37,257 bases of DNA, from positions 1-37,257 of the forward strand of contig JAZRDN010000037.1 in the NCBI GenBank assembly GCA_045660295.1, written 5' to 3'. The first letter of the stretch is position 1. Each line of letters starts with the position of its first letter. The translations under genes were made by a program, and so were the position numbers. This stretch comes from RGIG8775 sp045660295 (lineage in GTDB: Bacteria; Bacillota; Clostridia; Oscillospirales; CAG-272). Under the pieces are notes generated by a model. It did no database searches, was not told the origin of the DNA, and saw only the letters and a list, made by a program, of their open reading frames with translations. Of the stretch, positions 1-6,954 are shown one piece after another.

Positions 1-117
1 CCCGAAAACATCCGTGTTACCGCAATGCTTCCGCTTGGTTACGCCGCAGATGATGCAGAGCCTGCTGAGTTTCACAATGCGTATCGCGATTGGGATGACA
101 CGATAACTGAGCTGTGA
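1..117 (+). CDS. Nitroreductase family protein, C-terminal end (partial)
   Basis: The reading frame is open from the first base and stops at TGA 115-117, giving the last 38 residues of a protein that starts outside the window. The tail AMLPLGYAADDAEP followed by FHNAYRDWDDTI matches the usual end of FMN-dependent nitroreductase-like oxidoreductases, where a 'LGYP-D-P' turn precedes a short basic or acidic tail. These enzymes reduce nitro compounds, quinones or enones with NAD(P)H in the cytoplasm; the substrate cannot be read from the fragment. The next gene starts about 30 bases downstream on the same strand, so the two may be co-transcribed. The family call rests on a short segment only. 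Confidence 0.6.
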   Translation, partial: PENIRVTAMLPLGYAADDAEPAEFHNAYRDWDDTITEL

Positions 118-147
118 ACGGAAAACAAGAATTTGTTGAGGTTAATT

Positions 148-831
148 ATGAAAGACGAATGCTTAATCTGTGGTGCGCCGCTGAAATATTTAGTAAACGA
201 CGAGCTGATGGAATGTGCCATTTGCCACAAAAAAGAAAATAGTAAAACCGCTTGCGAAAACGGTCACTACATATGCAACGAATGCCACACACAAGGTATG
301 GATAGTATCATAGGTGTATGCCTTGCAGAAACCTCAAAGAATCCCATCGAGATTATTCAAAAGATGATGGATCTGCCGTTTTGTCATATGCACGGTCCCG
401 AGCATCACGTGATGGTAGGCTCGGCATTACTTACTGCGTATAAAAACGCGGGTGGTGATATTGATCTTGTAAAAGCACTTTCTGAGATGCAGGCACGAGG
501 CAAGAAAGTTCCCGGCGGTGCTTGTGGATTTTGGGGAGCTTGTGGTGCAGGCGTGAGTGCCGGAATGTTTGTGTCTATTGTAACAGGTTCAACACCTCTT
601 GCAAATGAAGCGTGGGGATTGTCTAACAAGATGACATCCTCCGCCCTTGGTGCGATCGGTGAAGTCGGCGGCCCACGTTGCTGTAAGCGCGATTCCTATA
701 TTTCAATCATCAAAGCAGTAGAGTTTGCAAAAGAATTTCTCGCTGTTGAAATGGAACTTGGTGAGATCAAGTGCGTACATTCAGCACAGAACAATCAGTG
801 CATTGGAACGAGATGTCCTTTTCACGCTTGA
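148..831 (+). CDS. Cys-rich DUF5714-type protein
   Basis: The protein has 227 residues. I place the start at ATG 148 because GAGG at 138-141 lies at a good distance, whereas the upstream in-frame TTG codons have no ribosome binding site. It opens with zinc-finger-like CxxC pairs (C5/C8, C23/C26, C43/C46, plus C36 and C58). It continues with an FCHMHGPEHH stretch near residues 78-87, a GACGFWGACGAG segment at 124-135, a GGPRCC motif near 174-179 and further Cys at 209, 218 and 223. This layout matches the DUF5714 family of anaerobes, whose function I do not know. The many Cys and His could bind zinc or an Fe-S cluster; that is inference. There is no signal peptide or membrane segment, so it is probably cytoplasmic. 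A terminator follows directly. Confidence 0.75.
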   Translation: MKDECLICGAPLKYLVNDELMECAICHKKENSKTACENGHYICNECHTQGMDSIIGVCLAETSKNPIEIIQKMMDLPFCHMHGPEHHVMVGSALLTAYKNAGGDIDLVKALSEMQARGKKVPGGACGFWGACGAGVSAGMFVSIVTGSTPLANEAWGLSNKMTSSALGAIGEVGGPRCCKRDSYISIIKAVEFAKEFLAVEMELGEIKCVHSAQNNQCIGTRCPFHA

Positions 832-861
832 TAATCAAATTCCAATTTGTCAACTCCCCCC

Positions 862-890
862 AAGGGCTACCCTCAAGGTAGCCCTTTTCT
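862..890 (+). terminator. Rho-independent terminator after the DUF5714 gene
   Basis: A perfect 10-bp stem (862-871 with 877-886, core GGGCTACC/GGTAGCCC) closes a 5-base loop and is followed by TTCT, about 30 bases after the stop. It should end the nitroreductase/DUF5714 transcript. On the other strand no T-run follows, so it is not an obvious terminator for the convergent gene ending at 942. Confidence 0.8.
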
Positions 891-941
891 ATTCCCTCAG
901 GTCCGTCGGCGCATCGTAAATCGCTGCACCGGTCTGCACCT

Positions 942-1607
942 TCACCACACAAACGGGACAAGTCTATACTTTACTTTTTTCTTGTATTCGTTATACCCTT
1001 CCAATTCGAGCTCAAGAACTTTTTCCTCGTTGATGATACGAACTACTATTATGATTGGATAACACGCAAACGGAATGAGAGCATACCAAGAACCAAGCAC
1101 TATCGGAATAGTCAAAAACAGCAAAACGGTTGACATGTACATGGGATGTCTGACAATTCCGTAAAGTCCCGTATCAATTACCTTTTGATCCTTCTCAACC
1201 TTAATTGTGCGTGAAAGGTAGGTGTTTTCGCGCATTACCTCTGAATACATAGCATATGCAACAAGCATAATGACCGAAGCAATAATTACCGCCCATGTCG
1301 GAACGTCAGACCATGTCAAACGATAATCCAGTCCGGCTATTATAAAGCCAAGTAAAAACAGTATTCCAGACACCGCCACAACGCTTTTTTGAATGGATTC
1401 TTTTTCTTTGGCATCAAGACGTTTTTCCAGCAAATCGGGCGCCTTAAGCAGTAACACCGCCCCCAAAATCAGCATCGGAGCAAACAAGAAACCGATGAAA
1501 AGCCAACCGTTAGGGTATTCCAACGTTCCCGCGGGAACAAAAATCAACACCCCTACCAACAAAAATCCGCATATGAATTTTATAAGAGCGTTAAACAATA
1601 ACTTCAT
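942..1607 (-). CDS. Isoprenylcysteine carboxyl methyltransferase-like membrane protein
   Basis: This is a 221-residue integral membrane protein with about five hydrophobic segments (roughly 8-30, 36-56, 76-95, 103-121 and 160-190). The C-terminal half carries the ICMT/PEMT signature: TGLYGIVRHPMYMS at 146-159, then the EE pair at 194-195 and the closing YKKKVKYRLVPFVW. In this superfamily the signature binds S-adenosylmethionine at the membrane face. Bacterial members methylate small amphipathic or isoprenoid acceptors, or lipids; the acceptor here is unknown. The gene begins 15 bases after the metH stop with GAAAGGG as ribosome binding site, so it is very likely the third gene of the metF-metH operon. 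That fits a SAM consumer placed behind methionine synthesis, which is inference. Confidence 0.8.
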   Translation of the reverse strand: MKLLFNALIKFICGFLLVGVLIFVPAGTLEYPNGWLFIGFLFAPMLILGAVLLLKAPDLLEKRLDAKEKESIQKSVVAVSGILFLLGFIIAGLDYRLTWSDVPTWAVIIASVIMLVAYAMYSEVMRENTYLSRTIKVEKDQKVIDTGLYGIVRHPMYMSTVLLFLTIPIVLGSWYALIPFACYPIIIVVRIINEEKVLELELEGYNEYKKKVKYRLVPFVW

Positions 1608-1622
1608 AACATACCCTTTCAG

Positions 1623-4031
1623 TTAATTTAGACTTGAATTGATTTCCTCAGAGTAACGTACGCATTCCATAGCGTCCTTAGCGTAACAATCAGCACCGAT
1701 GGCAGCGGCATACTCTTTAGTCAAAACTGCCCCTCCGACTATTACCTTGCACCAGGGCGCTTTTTCACGTAGCAGCTTGATCGTTTCCTCCATTGCAGGA
1801 ACGGTAGTTGTCATCAAAGCACTTAAGCCTACGATTGGCGCATGGAGTCTGACGGCTTCATCAGCGACAACTTCGGGCGGTACGTCTCGTCCGAGATCGG
1901 TTACCGCAAAGCCGTAATTTTCGAGCAACAGCTTGACAATATTTTTACCTATATCGTGAATGTCCCCCTTTACAGTGGCGAGGACAAACACGCACTTATC
2001 CGAGGTGCGCTCGCCTTGCATATTGGCTTTAATCTGCTCGAACGCCGATTTTGCCGCCTCCGCACTCATAAGAAGCTGAGGAAGATATACTGTCTTTTTC
2101 TCAAAACCAACTCCAACGGTATTGAGTGCGGGAATTATTTCGCTTTGAACTATCTCTAAAGGCATAACAGTTTTTAACAGCTCGGAAGTCAATGCCGCAG
2201 CTCGTTCCTTGAGCCCTTTTATTACCGCACGCTGCAATTCTGAAGCGTACTCCTCCTTGGACATATCAGATTCGCCTTTTTCCGGCACGGCAACCACCGT
2301 CTGCGGCTGAGCTTGGGCGAATGTGATAAAATCGCCGCAATTGTCGTCCAAGCCCGACAACGCGCGATACGCAAAGTATGTTTTCATCATTTCAGCCGAA
2401 TACGGATTCATAATCGCGGCAGAAAGCCCCTGTCCCAACGCCAACGCAAAAAACGTGCCGTTTATCATATCTCTTGACGGAAGCCCAAACGATACGTTTG
2501 ACACTCCGAGCGAGGTGTGACAACCAAGCTCATCACGAATCATTCTTACCGCGCGCAGTGTTTCTTTTGCCGCTGTTTTATCCGCGCTGACAGTAAGAGC
2601 TAACGGGTCAAATATGATATCCTTTTTGTCAATTCCGTATTTTTCAGCCTCGGAGAGAATATTTTTGGCGATTTCCAGTCTGCCCTCAGCGGTTTGAGGT
2701 ATCCCCCTCTCGTCAAGAGTAAGAGCAACCACAAGACCACCGTATTTTTTAGCCAGCGGGAACACAGTCTCCATGCTTTCTTTTTTGCCGTTCACCGAGT
2801 TTATCATGGCTTTTCCGTTGTAACGGCGAAGCGCCTGCTCCATAGCAACAGGATTTGACGTATCTATCTGCAATGGCAGGTCCATAATAGCCTGAAGCTC
2901 ACAAACCGCATCGGTAAGCATCTTGACCTCGTCTATTTCTGGTAAGCCAACGTTCACGTCGAGAATGTGAACGCCCTTTTCCTGTTGCGCAATTCCCTCT
3001 TTGAGAATGTAGTCCATATCGCCCGCTCTAAGCGCTTCTTTAAAAGGCTTCTTACCTGTGGGATTGATACGCTCACCGATAAGAACAGGCGAGTTATCAA
3101 AATTCACAGCGTGAGTATAGGAGGAAACGCAGGTTATATTCTTTTTATCAATTGGCACTGGGTTTACATCGGTAGATGCCTTTGTAAGCGCCGAAATATA
3201 TTCGGGAGTAGTGCCGCAACAACCGCCCGCAATTCTGACACCTTTTTGTGTAAGTTCCGTGACGTCAAGCGCAAATTCTTCGGGCAAAACGTCATATACA
3301 GTCTGACCGTTCACCGACCTCGGCAGTCCTGCGTTGGGCTTAAGCAGTACGGGAATAGAGGCGTATTTCAAATACTCCTCAATCACTCCGCAAAGTGCTT
3401 TGGGTCCCAGCGAGCAGTTTACACCGATAGCGTCAGCCCCCATGCCTTCAAGCATGGCGACCATAGCGGCGGGGTCAGCACCCGTCATAAGCTTTCCGTC
3501 CTCGCCGTATGCGTTAGATACGAACACAGGCAGGTCACTGTTTTCCTTTGCCGCAAGCAAAGCCGCCTTGGTTTCATAGCTGTCGTTCATGGTCTCAATG
3601 AAAATAAGGTCCACGCCGTATTTAACCCCAAGCCTTACTGTTTCAGCAAAAACAGAAACCGCATCTTCAAAATCAAAATCACCGTATGGCTTGAGCATAC
3701 GCCCTGTAGGACCGATATCGAGCGCAACCCATTTGGGTTGATCGCCTTTGCTTTCAGCGCTTGCCGCACGGGCGTTTTCCACCGCCACTTTAACAATTTC
3801 GTCAAGCTCATCTTTCGAAAATTTAAGAATATTGGCGCCAAAGGTGTTGGTATTCACCACGTTACTTCCCGCATCAAAATAATCACGGTGTATTTTGGTA
3901 ATAACCTCGGGGTGAGTAATGTTCCAGCGTTCGGGAAGCTCTCCCGGTGTCAAGCCCTGCTTTTGCAAAAGCGTTCCCATGCCGCCGTCAAGGTATAAAA
4001 TGTGTTTATCTGAATATTCGGTTATCTTCAT
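1623..4031 (-). CDS. metH: Cobalamin-dependent methionine synthase, short form without reactivation domain
   Basis: The 802-residue protein transfers the methyl group of 5-methyltetrahydrofolate to homocysteine through bound cobalamin. Three modules are visible. The homocysteine methyltransferase barrel (about 1-290) has zinc ligands C206 in GVNCSLGP and C271/C272 in GGCCGTTP. The pterin-binding barrel (about 315-570) starts with VLIGERINPTG. The cobalamin cap and Rossmann domains (about 590-800) carry DIHDIG at 690-695, with H692 as the expected lower cobalt ligand. E. coli MetH has about 1,230 residues because it also has an AdoMet-dependent reactivation domain, which is absent here, so reactivation must come from another protein. 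The gene starts 9 bases after the metF stop with AGGAGA upstream, so the folate-reducing and methyl-transferring steps are co-transcribed. Confidence 0.95.
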   Translation of the reverse strand: MKITEYSDKHILYLDGGMGTLLQKQGLTPGELPERWNITHPEVITKIHRDYFDAGSNVVNTNTFGANILKFSKDELDEIVKVAVENARAASAESKGDQPKWVALDIGPTGRMLKPYGDFDFEDAVSVFAETVRLGVKYGVDLIFIETMNDSYETKAALLAAKENSDLPVFVSNAYGEDGKLMTGADPAAMVAMLEGMGADAIGVNCSLGPKALCGVIEEYLKYASIPVLLKPNAGLPRSVNGQTVYDVLPEEFALDVTELTQKGVRIAGGCCGTTPEYISALTKASTDVNPVPIDKKNITCVSSYTHAVNFDNSPVLIGERINPTGKKPFKEALRAGDMDYILKEGIAQQEKGVHILDVNVGLPEIDEVKMLTDAVCELQAIMDLPLQIDTSNPVAMEQALRRYNGKAMINSVNGKKESMETVFPLAKKYGGLVVALTLDERGIPQTAEGRLEIAKNILSEAEKYGIDKKDIIFDPLALTVSADKTAAKETLRAVRMIRDELGCHTSLGVSNVSFGLPSRDMINGTFFALALGQGLSAAIMNPYSAEMMKTYFAYRALSGLDDNCGDFITFAQAQPQTVVAVPEKGESDMSKEEYASELQRAVIKGLKERAAALTSELLKTVMPLEIVQSEIIPALNTVGVGFEKKTVYLPQLLMSAEAAKSAFEQIKANMQGERTSDKCVFVLATVKGDIHDIGKNIVKLLLENYGFAVTDLGRDVPPEVVADEAVRLHAPIVGLSALMTTTVPAMEETIKLLREKAPWCKVIVGGAVLTKEYAAAIGADCYAKDAMECVRYSEEINSSLN

Positions 4032-4040
4032 AAATTTCTC

Positions 4041-4916
4041 CTAATCCAATATATCCGACAGATTTTTCTTAATTTGCGCCGCTACGTCGGGCTTGTTCAT
4101 AGAATAAACATGAACATTTGTAATTCCGTTGGCAAACAGGTCGATTATCTGGTCGGTGGCATAGGCTATTCCTGCCTGCTTCATTGCCGCGGGAGTTGTA
4201 CCGAACTTGTCCACAAGAGACTTAAAGCGTTGCGGCACAAACGAGCCGGAAAGCTTTACAGCTCTATCCACCTGATTGCCGTTTGTGATAGGCATTACGC
4301 CCGGGATAATTGGTACGGTTATACCCGCTTCACGTATCTTATAAAGGAAGTTATACAACAAATTGTTATCAAAAAACATCTGCGTTGTAAGAAAAGAACA
4401 CCCGGCGTCAACCTTTTCCTTAAGATATTTGATATCCTCTTTTTGATTTGTGCTTTCGGGATGTATTTCGGGGTAACAAGCGCCGCCGATACAGAAATCC
4501 GCACCGCTTTCACGAATATCACGTATCAAATCAACCGCGTGACAATAAGCCCATTTTGAGCGGTCGCTTTTTTCAAGCTCGGGAGTAAGGTCGCCACGCA
4601 ACGCCATAATATTCTCTATTCCCGCGTTCTGCATCTGCTTTATTTTTTCGTAAACCGTTTCCTTGGTAGAAGAAACACACGTTAAGTGCGCAAGTGTAGG
4701 AACGTCGTACTGTTCCTTGATGTTTTTAGCAATATCAAGCGTATATTTACCGGTTCCGCCCCCAGCGCCGTATGTAACACTCATAAAAGAAGGACGCAAT
4801 GTCGCAATCTCCTCTGTGGCGCGCTTTACACTTTCAAATGCGGTATCGTTCTTTGGTGGGAACACCTCAAACGAAAGCGACAGTTTATTTTGATTAAAAA
4901 GCTCGGTTAATTTCAT
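4041..4916 (-). CDS. metF: 5,10-methylenetetrahydrofolate reductase
   Basis: This flavoenzyme reduces methylenetetrahydrofolate to the 5-methyl form used by the next gene. I take the start at ATG 4916 (291 residues, close to the 296 of E. coli MetF), with AAAAGG about 9 bases upstream. A longer frame could begin at 4946, but that ATG lies almost at the transcription start predicted from the promoter at 4950-4979 and has no ribosome binding site. Family motifs are present: LSFEVFPPKND with the conserved Glu at about residue 17, TYGAGGG near 49, ALRGDL near 104 and TTQMFFDN in the second half. It is the first gene of the metF-metH-methyltransferase operon. No SAM or cobalamin riboswitch fits in the short leader. 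Confidence 0.95.
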   Translation of the reverse strand: MKLTELFNQNKLSLSFEVFPPKNDTAFESVKRATEEIATLRPSFMSVTYGAGGGTGKYTLDIAKNIKEQYDVPTLAHLTCVSSTKETVYEKIKQMQNAGIENIMALRGDLTPELEKSDRSKWAYCHAVDLIRDIRESGADFCIGGACYPEIHPESTNQKEDIKYLKEKVDAGCSFLTTQMFFDNNLLYNFLYKIREAGITVPIIPGVMPITNGNQVDRAVKLSGSFVPQRFKSLVDKFGTTPAAMKQAGIAYATDQIIDLFANGITNVHVYSMNKPDVAAQIKKNLSDILD

Positions 4917-4949
4917 TTTTTTATACCTTTTCTTATGATTATTCATCTT

Positions 4950-4979
4950 ATTATACTACAAAATATGTGCTCGCTTCAA
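4950..4979 (-). promoter_or_regulatory. SigA-type promoter of the metF operon
   Basis: On the minus strand, -35 TTGAAG (4974-4979) and -10 TATAAT (4950-4955) are 18 bases apart. The predicted transcript start is near 4943, giving a leader of about 27 bases to ATG 4916. This spacing decides the metF start. Confidence 0.75.
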
Positions 4980-5017
4980 TAGTTTTTTATAAAAAAGCAG
5001 AAAAAAACACTCCCCTA

Positions 5018-5046
5018 TTGACAAATTTGTTTTTATCGTGTATACT
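5018..5046 (+). promoter_or_regulatory. SigA promoter of the sdpR-sdpI-like operon
   Basis: A perfect -35 TTGACA (5018-5023) is followed after 17 bases by -10 TATACT (5041-5046). It diverges from the metF promoter, the two -35 boxes being about 40 bases apart. Confidence 0.85.
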
Positions 5047-5050
5047 ATAA

Positions 5051-5066
5051 TTAACAATTAGGTTAA
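5051..5066 (+). promoter_or_regulatory. Candidate operator for the ArsR-family autorepressor
   Basis: A perfect inverted repeat TTAAC-N6-GTTAA covers the expected transcription start just after the -10 box and lies 20 bases before the repressor start codon. SdpR-type repressors act on their own operon, and AT-rich inverted repeats over the start site are typical ArsR operators. Assignment to this repressor is inference from position. Confidence 0.5.
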
Positions 5067-5086
5067 ATATTAAATGAGGAGGGTAT

Positions 5087-5356
5087 ATGGGACTGCAACA
5101 AACTATGAAAGCTCTTTCCGATCCTGTGCGCCGAGAGATACTTAATATGCTCAAGGCGGAGCGGATGTCGGCGGGTGAGATAACCGAGCGGTTTGATATA
5201 ACCGCGGCAGCGATATCACGTCACCTATCGGTGCTTAAGGAAGCCGACCTTATACGCGATACCAGAGAGGGCAAATTTATTTTTTACGAGTTGAACGCGT
5301 CGGTGCTTGAGGAGATACTTTTATGGATATCGGCGCTGAAAGGAGAAAATCAATGA
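5087..5356 (+). CDS. ArsR-family autorepressor, SdpR type
   Basis: The 89-residue protein is a single winged-helix domain. Residues 1-20 (MGLQQTMKALSDPVRREIL) are the typical ArsR opening. The helix-turn-helix spans roughly 30-57 (AGEITERFDITAAAISRHLS), followed by a wing with GKFIFYELN. It contains no Cys, so it is not a thiol-based metal sensor. It sits directly before an SdpI-family gene with a 3-base overlap (ATGA), as in the sdpRI operon of Bacillus, where SdpR represses sdpRI and is held at the membrane when SdpI binds the killing peptide. The ribosome binding site is a strong GAGGAGGG just before ATG 5087. Confidence 0.85.
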   Translation: MGLQQTMKALSDPVRREILNMLKAERMSAGEITERFDITAAAISRHLSVLKEADLIRDTREGKFIFYELNASVLEEILLWISALKGENQ

Positions 5357-6453
5357 AAAATTTTATAAAAACCAATCTTAAAAAGCTTATCATTTCATCC
5401 TTGGTTATTCTCTGTCCGATTATTGTTGGTCTGATATTCTGGGAGGATCTGCCCGAGTTAATAGCTATTCATTACGGATTTTCGGGTGAAGCTGACGGAT
5501 TTGGGCACAAAGCCTTTGCGGTTTTCGGGATTCCATTTATACTTTTGGCAATTCATTGGTTGTGTATGATCGTAACATCCCTTGATAGAAAAAACCAAGA
5601 ACAGAATCCAAAGGTTTTTGGTATGATATTTTGGATAATGCCGCTGACCTCGTTTTTTGTAAGCGCGCTGATGTATTCCGTAATATTTGGCGCTGAATTC
5701 AATTTAAGCTATTTAGTTTTTGTGTTTATTGCTATTTTGTTTATATTTATTGGAAATTACATGCCAAAATGCAAGCAAAACAGCACGATTGGAATAAAAA
5801 TCAAGTGGACATTGATAAACGAGGAAAACTGGAACGCAACTCACCGCTTAGGCGGAAAAATTTGGTTTATTGGCGGAATTATAATTCTGTTTTTGTCACT
5901 TCTCCCTGTTGAAATAGGCTTTATCGCGCTTGTTCCCGTCATTTTCATAATGGTGTTAGTTCCGACAATTTACTCATACGTATATTACAAAAAACAATTG
6001 AAAGACGGCAGCGCCACACCGGATGAAATCAAAAAGCTCTCTCCCAAATACAATAAACTTGCGTTTGTAATGACCGTTGTTTTTGTTATACTTACTTTAG
6101 CGTTTTGCGTTTTCATTTGTTTTACGGGCGATATTGAATACAATTATTCCGATACCTCGTTCACAATAGAAGCCGACTATTTCGATGACGCAACTGTCAA
6201 TTACGCCCATATCTCATCGGTTGAATACCGAGAGACCGACAGCAAAGGAACGAGAGTTTACGGCTTTGGTTCCCCCAAATTGCTTATGGGCACATTTAAG
6301 AATCACGAATTCGGCAATTACACTCGCTATTCCTACACAAATTGCGATTCCTGTGTAATTCTCACTTCAAACGGTCGTATTTTGGTCATAAGCGGTGCCG
6401 ATGATGCCGAAACAAAAGATATTTACAATACTTTGATCGAAAAATGCAATTGA
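5353..6453 (+). CDS. SdpI-family membrane protein with C-terminal PH-like domain
   Basis: I place the start at ATG 5353, overlapping the repressor stop as ATGA and preceded by AAAGGAGAA, giving 366 residues. The N-terminus (one membrane segment, then LPELIAIHYGFSGEADGFGHK) is the DUF1648 module, in which a helix is followed by an 'IPxHxxxxGxxD' turn. Several further membrane segments follow; IGNYMPKCKQN and WTLINEENWNATHRLGGKIW (about 138-175) are the SdpI signature. After the last membrane helix (about 240-260) comes a soluble domain of about 100 residues rich in beta strands and ending DIYNTLIEKCN, which looks like a bacterial PH domain. In Bacillus, SdpI gives immunity to the SdpC toxin and signals to SdpR. 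No toxin gene is nearby, so this could be orphan immunity or a stress sensor. Confidence 0.85.
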   Translation: MKNFIKTNLKKLIISSLVILCPIIVGLIFWEDLPELIAIHYGFSGEADGFGHKAFAVFGIPFILLAIHWLCMIVTSLDRKNQEQNPKVFGMIFWIMPLTSFFVSALMYSVIFGAEFNLSYLVFVFIAILFIFIGNYMPKCKQNSTIGIKIKWTLINEENWNATHRLGGKIWFIGGIIILFLSLLPVEIGFIALVPVIFIMVLVPTIYSYVYYKKQLKDGSATPDEIKKLSPKYNKLAFVMTVVFVILTLAFCVFICFTGDIEYNYSDTSFTIEADYFDDATVNYAHISSVEYRETDSKGTRVYGFGSPKLLMGTFKNHEFGNYTRYSYTNCDSCVILTSNGRILVISGADDAETKDIYNTLIEKCN

Positions 6454-6455
6454 AT

Positions 6456-6480
6456 TTATGATACAACTGTGTTATCATAA
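6456..6480 (+). promoter_or_regulatory. 8-bp inverted repeat before the broken gene
   Basis: TTATGATA (6456-6463) and TATCATAA (6473-6480) form a perfect inverted repeat with a 9-base centre, 24 bases before ATG 6505 and just after the SdpI stop. It lacks a T-run, so it looks more like an operator for the disrupted downstream gene than a terminator. No -35/-10 pair is evident. Confidence 0.35.
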
Positions 6481-6504
6481 AGAAAATCGCAATCGGAGGC
6501 TTAT

Positions 6505-6606
6505 ATGAACGGAAAAGACTTACTAAAAGCGTATATTGACAAATTCAACAAAAACGACTTTGAAAATTATACACCACAGATAGGAAACGAAAAGGCATAC
6601 GACTTT
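6505..6606 (+). pseudogene. 5' remnant of a gene cut by the 348-bp element
   Basis: A convincing start is present: ATG 6505 with CGGAGG six bases upstream. The frame encodes 34 residues beginning MNGKDLLKAYIDKFNKNDFE and ends at TGA 6607-6609, which is the first three bases of the inserted element. The residues resemble the opening of a family of cytoplasmic Clostridia glycoside-hydrolase-like proteins (a short helix, then 'FNKND-E-Y-Q-I-N-A'), but 34 residues are too few to be sure. The rest of the gene is not beyond the element, where rnhA ends within 20 bases, so the 3' part was deleted or moved. Confidence 0.5.
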
Positions 6607-6654
6607 TGAAGTGAACCCCAAATAGTTCACAAAAAAGAAAAAGGCACAACAAAG
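6607..6654 (+). repeat. Left 48-bp terminal inverted repeat
   Basis: It is identical over 48 bases to the reverse complement of 6907-6954. Its outer half holds an internal inverted pair GTGAAC-N8-GTTCAC (6611-6630), a likely transposase-binding core. Confidence 0.95.
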
Positions 6655-6686
6655 ACAGGGAGAGGAAATTACCTCTTCCTGTTTTT
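6655..6686 (+). terminator. Terminator-like hairpin inside the mobile element
   Basis: ACAGGGAGAGG (6655-6665) pairs with CCTCTTCCTGT (6672-6682) except for one G-U position, closes a 6-base loop and is followed by TTTT. It points along the + strand and would stop transcripts entering from the SdpI side. Confidence 0.6.
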
Positions 6687-6881
6687 CAATCTTGTTGAAT
6701 TGTAAAAAATTAACCAATCTTCAACAAGTAGTAGATTTATAGTTGATATCTTCTCCATCATTCTTGGGTCTTCCAGAACTGAATTGACGATGATCTCATA
6801 ATACCTCTTTAAGATTTCTTCTTTGATTTCTCTTGAATAACTTTTAAATTTTTGTCCTTTTTTGCCATAACAAAAACCTCC

Positions 6882-6901
6882 TATGGTACTATTATACCAT
6901 A
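6882..6901 (-). promoter_or_regulatory. Palindrome with a -10 box upstream of the transposase relic
   Basis: TATGGTA (6882-6888) and TACCATA (6895-6901) form a perfect inverted repeat. On the minus strand its centre reads GGTATAAT, a good extended -10 (TATAAT at 6891-6896), 14 bases upstream of the AGGAGG of the OrfA remnant. It may be the old transposase promoter; no good -35 is seen. Confidence 0.4.
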
Positions 6902-6906
6902 AGAGG

Positions 6907-6954
6907 CTTTGTTGTGCCTTTTTCTTTTTTGTGAACTATTTGGGGTTCACTTCA
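6907..6954 (-). repeat. Right 48-bp terminal inverted repeat
   Basis: It is an exact reverse complement of 6607-6654. The repeat stops matching inward at 6906/6655, so its length is exact. Confidence 0.95.

Larger units (their letters stand above)
6607..6954 (-). mobile_element. Miniature IS3-family-derived element (MITE-like)
   Basis: This 348-bp unit is bounded by perfect 48-bp terminal inverted repeats starting TGAAGTGAACCCC and ending TTCA, so it has the TG...CA ends of IS3-type elements. On the minus strand an AGGAGG ribosome binding site precedes ATG 6868. The following 25 codons give MAKKGQKFKSYSREIKEEIL then KRYYE, typical of the start of IS3 OrfA, once a one-base slip in the poly-A run at codons 2-4 is allowed. 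Further on, SGRPKNDGEDINYK (about 6736-6777, another frame) resembles the OrfA C-terminus. No intact transposase remains, so it is an internally deleted, non-autonomous copy. Target-site duplication is unclear: CTT occurs at 6603-6605 and 6955-6957, but with an extra T on the left. Confidence 0.85.

Noticed and set aside
2967..3998. A 343-codon open frame on the + strand
   Set aside because: It lies opposite metH and has no ribosome binding site or recognisable domain; the minus-strand frame carries the zinc and pterin motifs.
4917..5086. Possible SAM or cobalamin riboswitch before metF
   Set aside because: The promoter lies only about 27 bases from the start codon, so no aptamer fits, and no terminator/anti-terminator pair is present.
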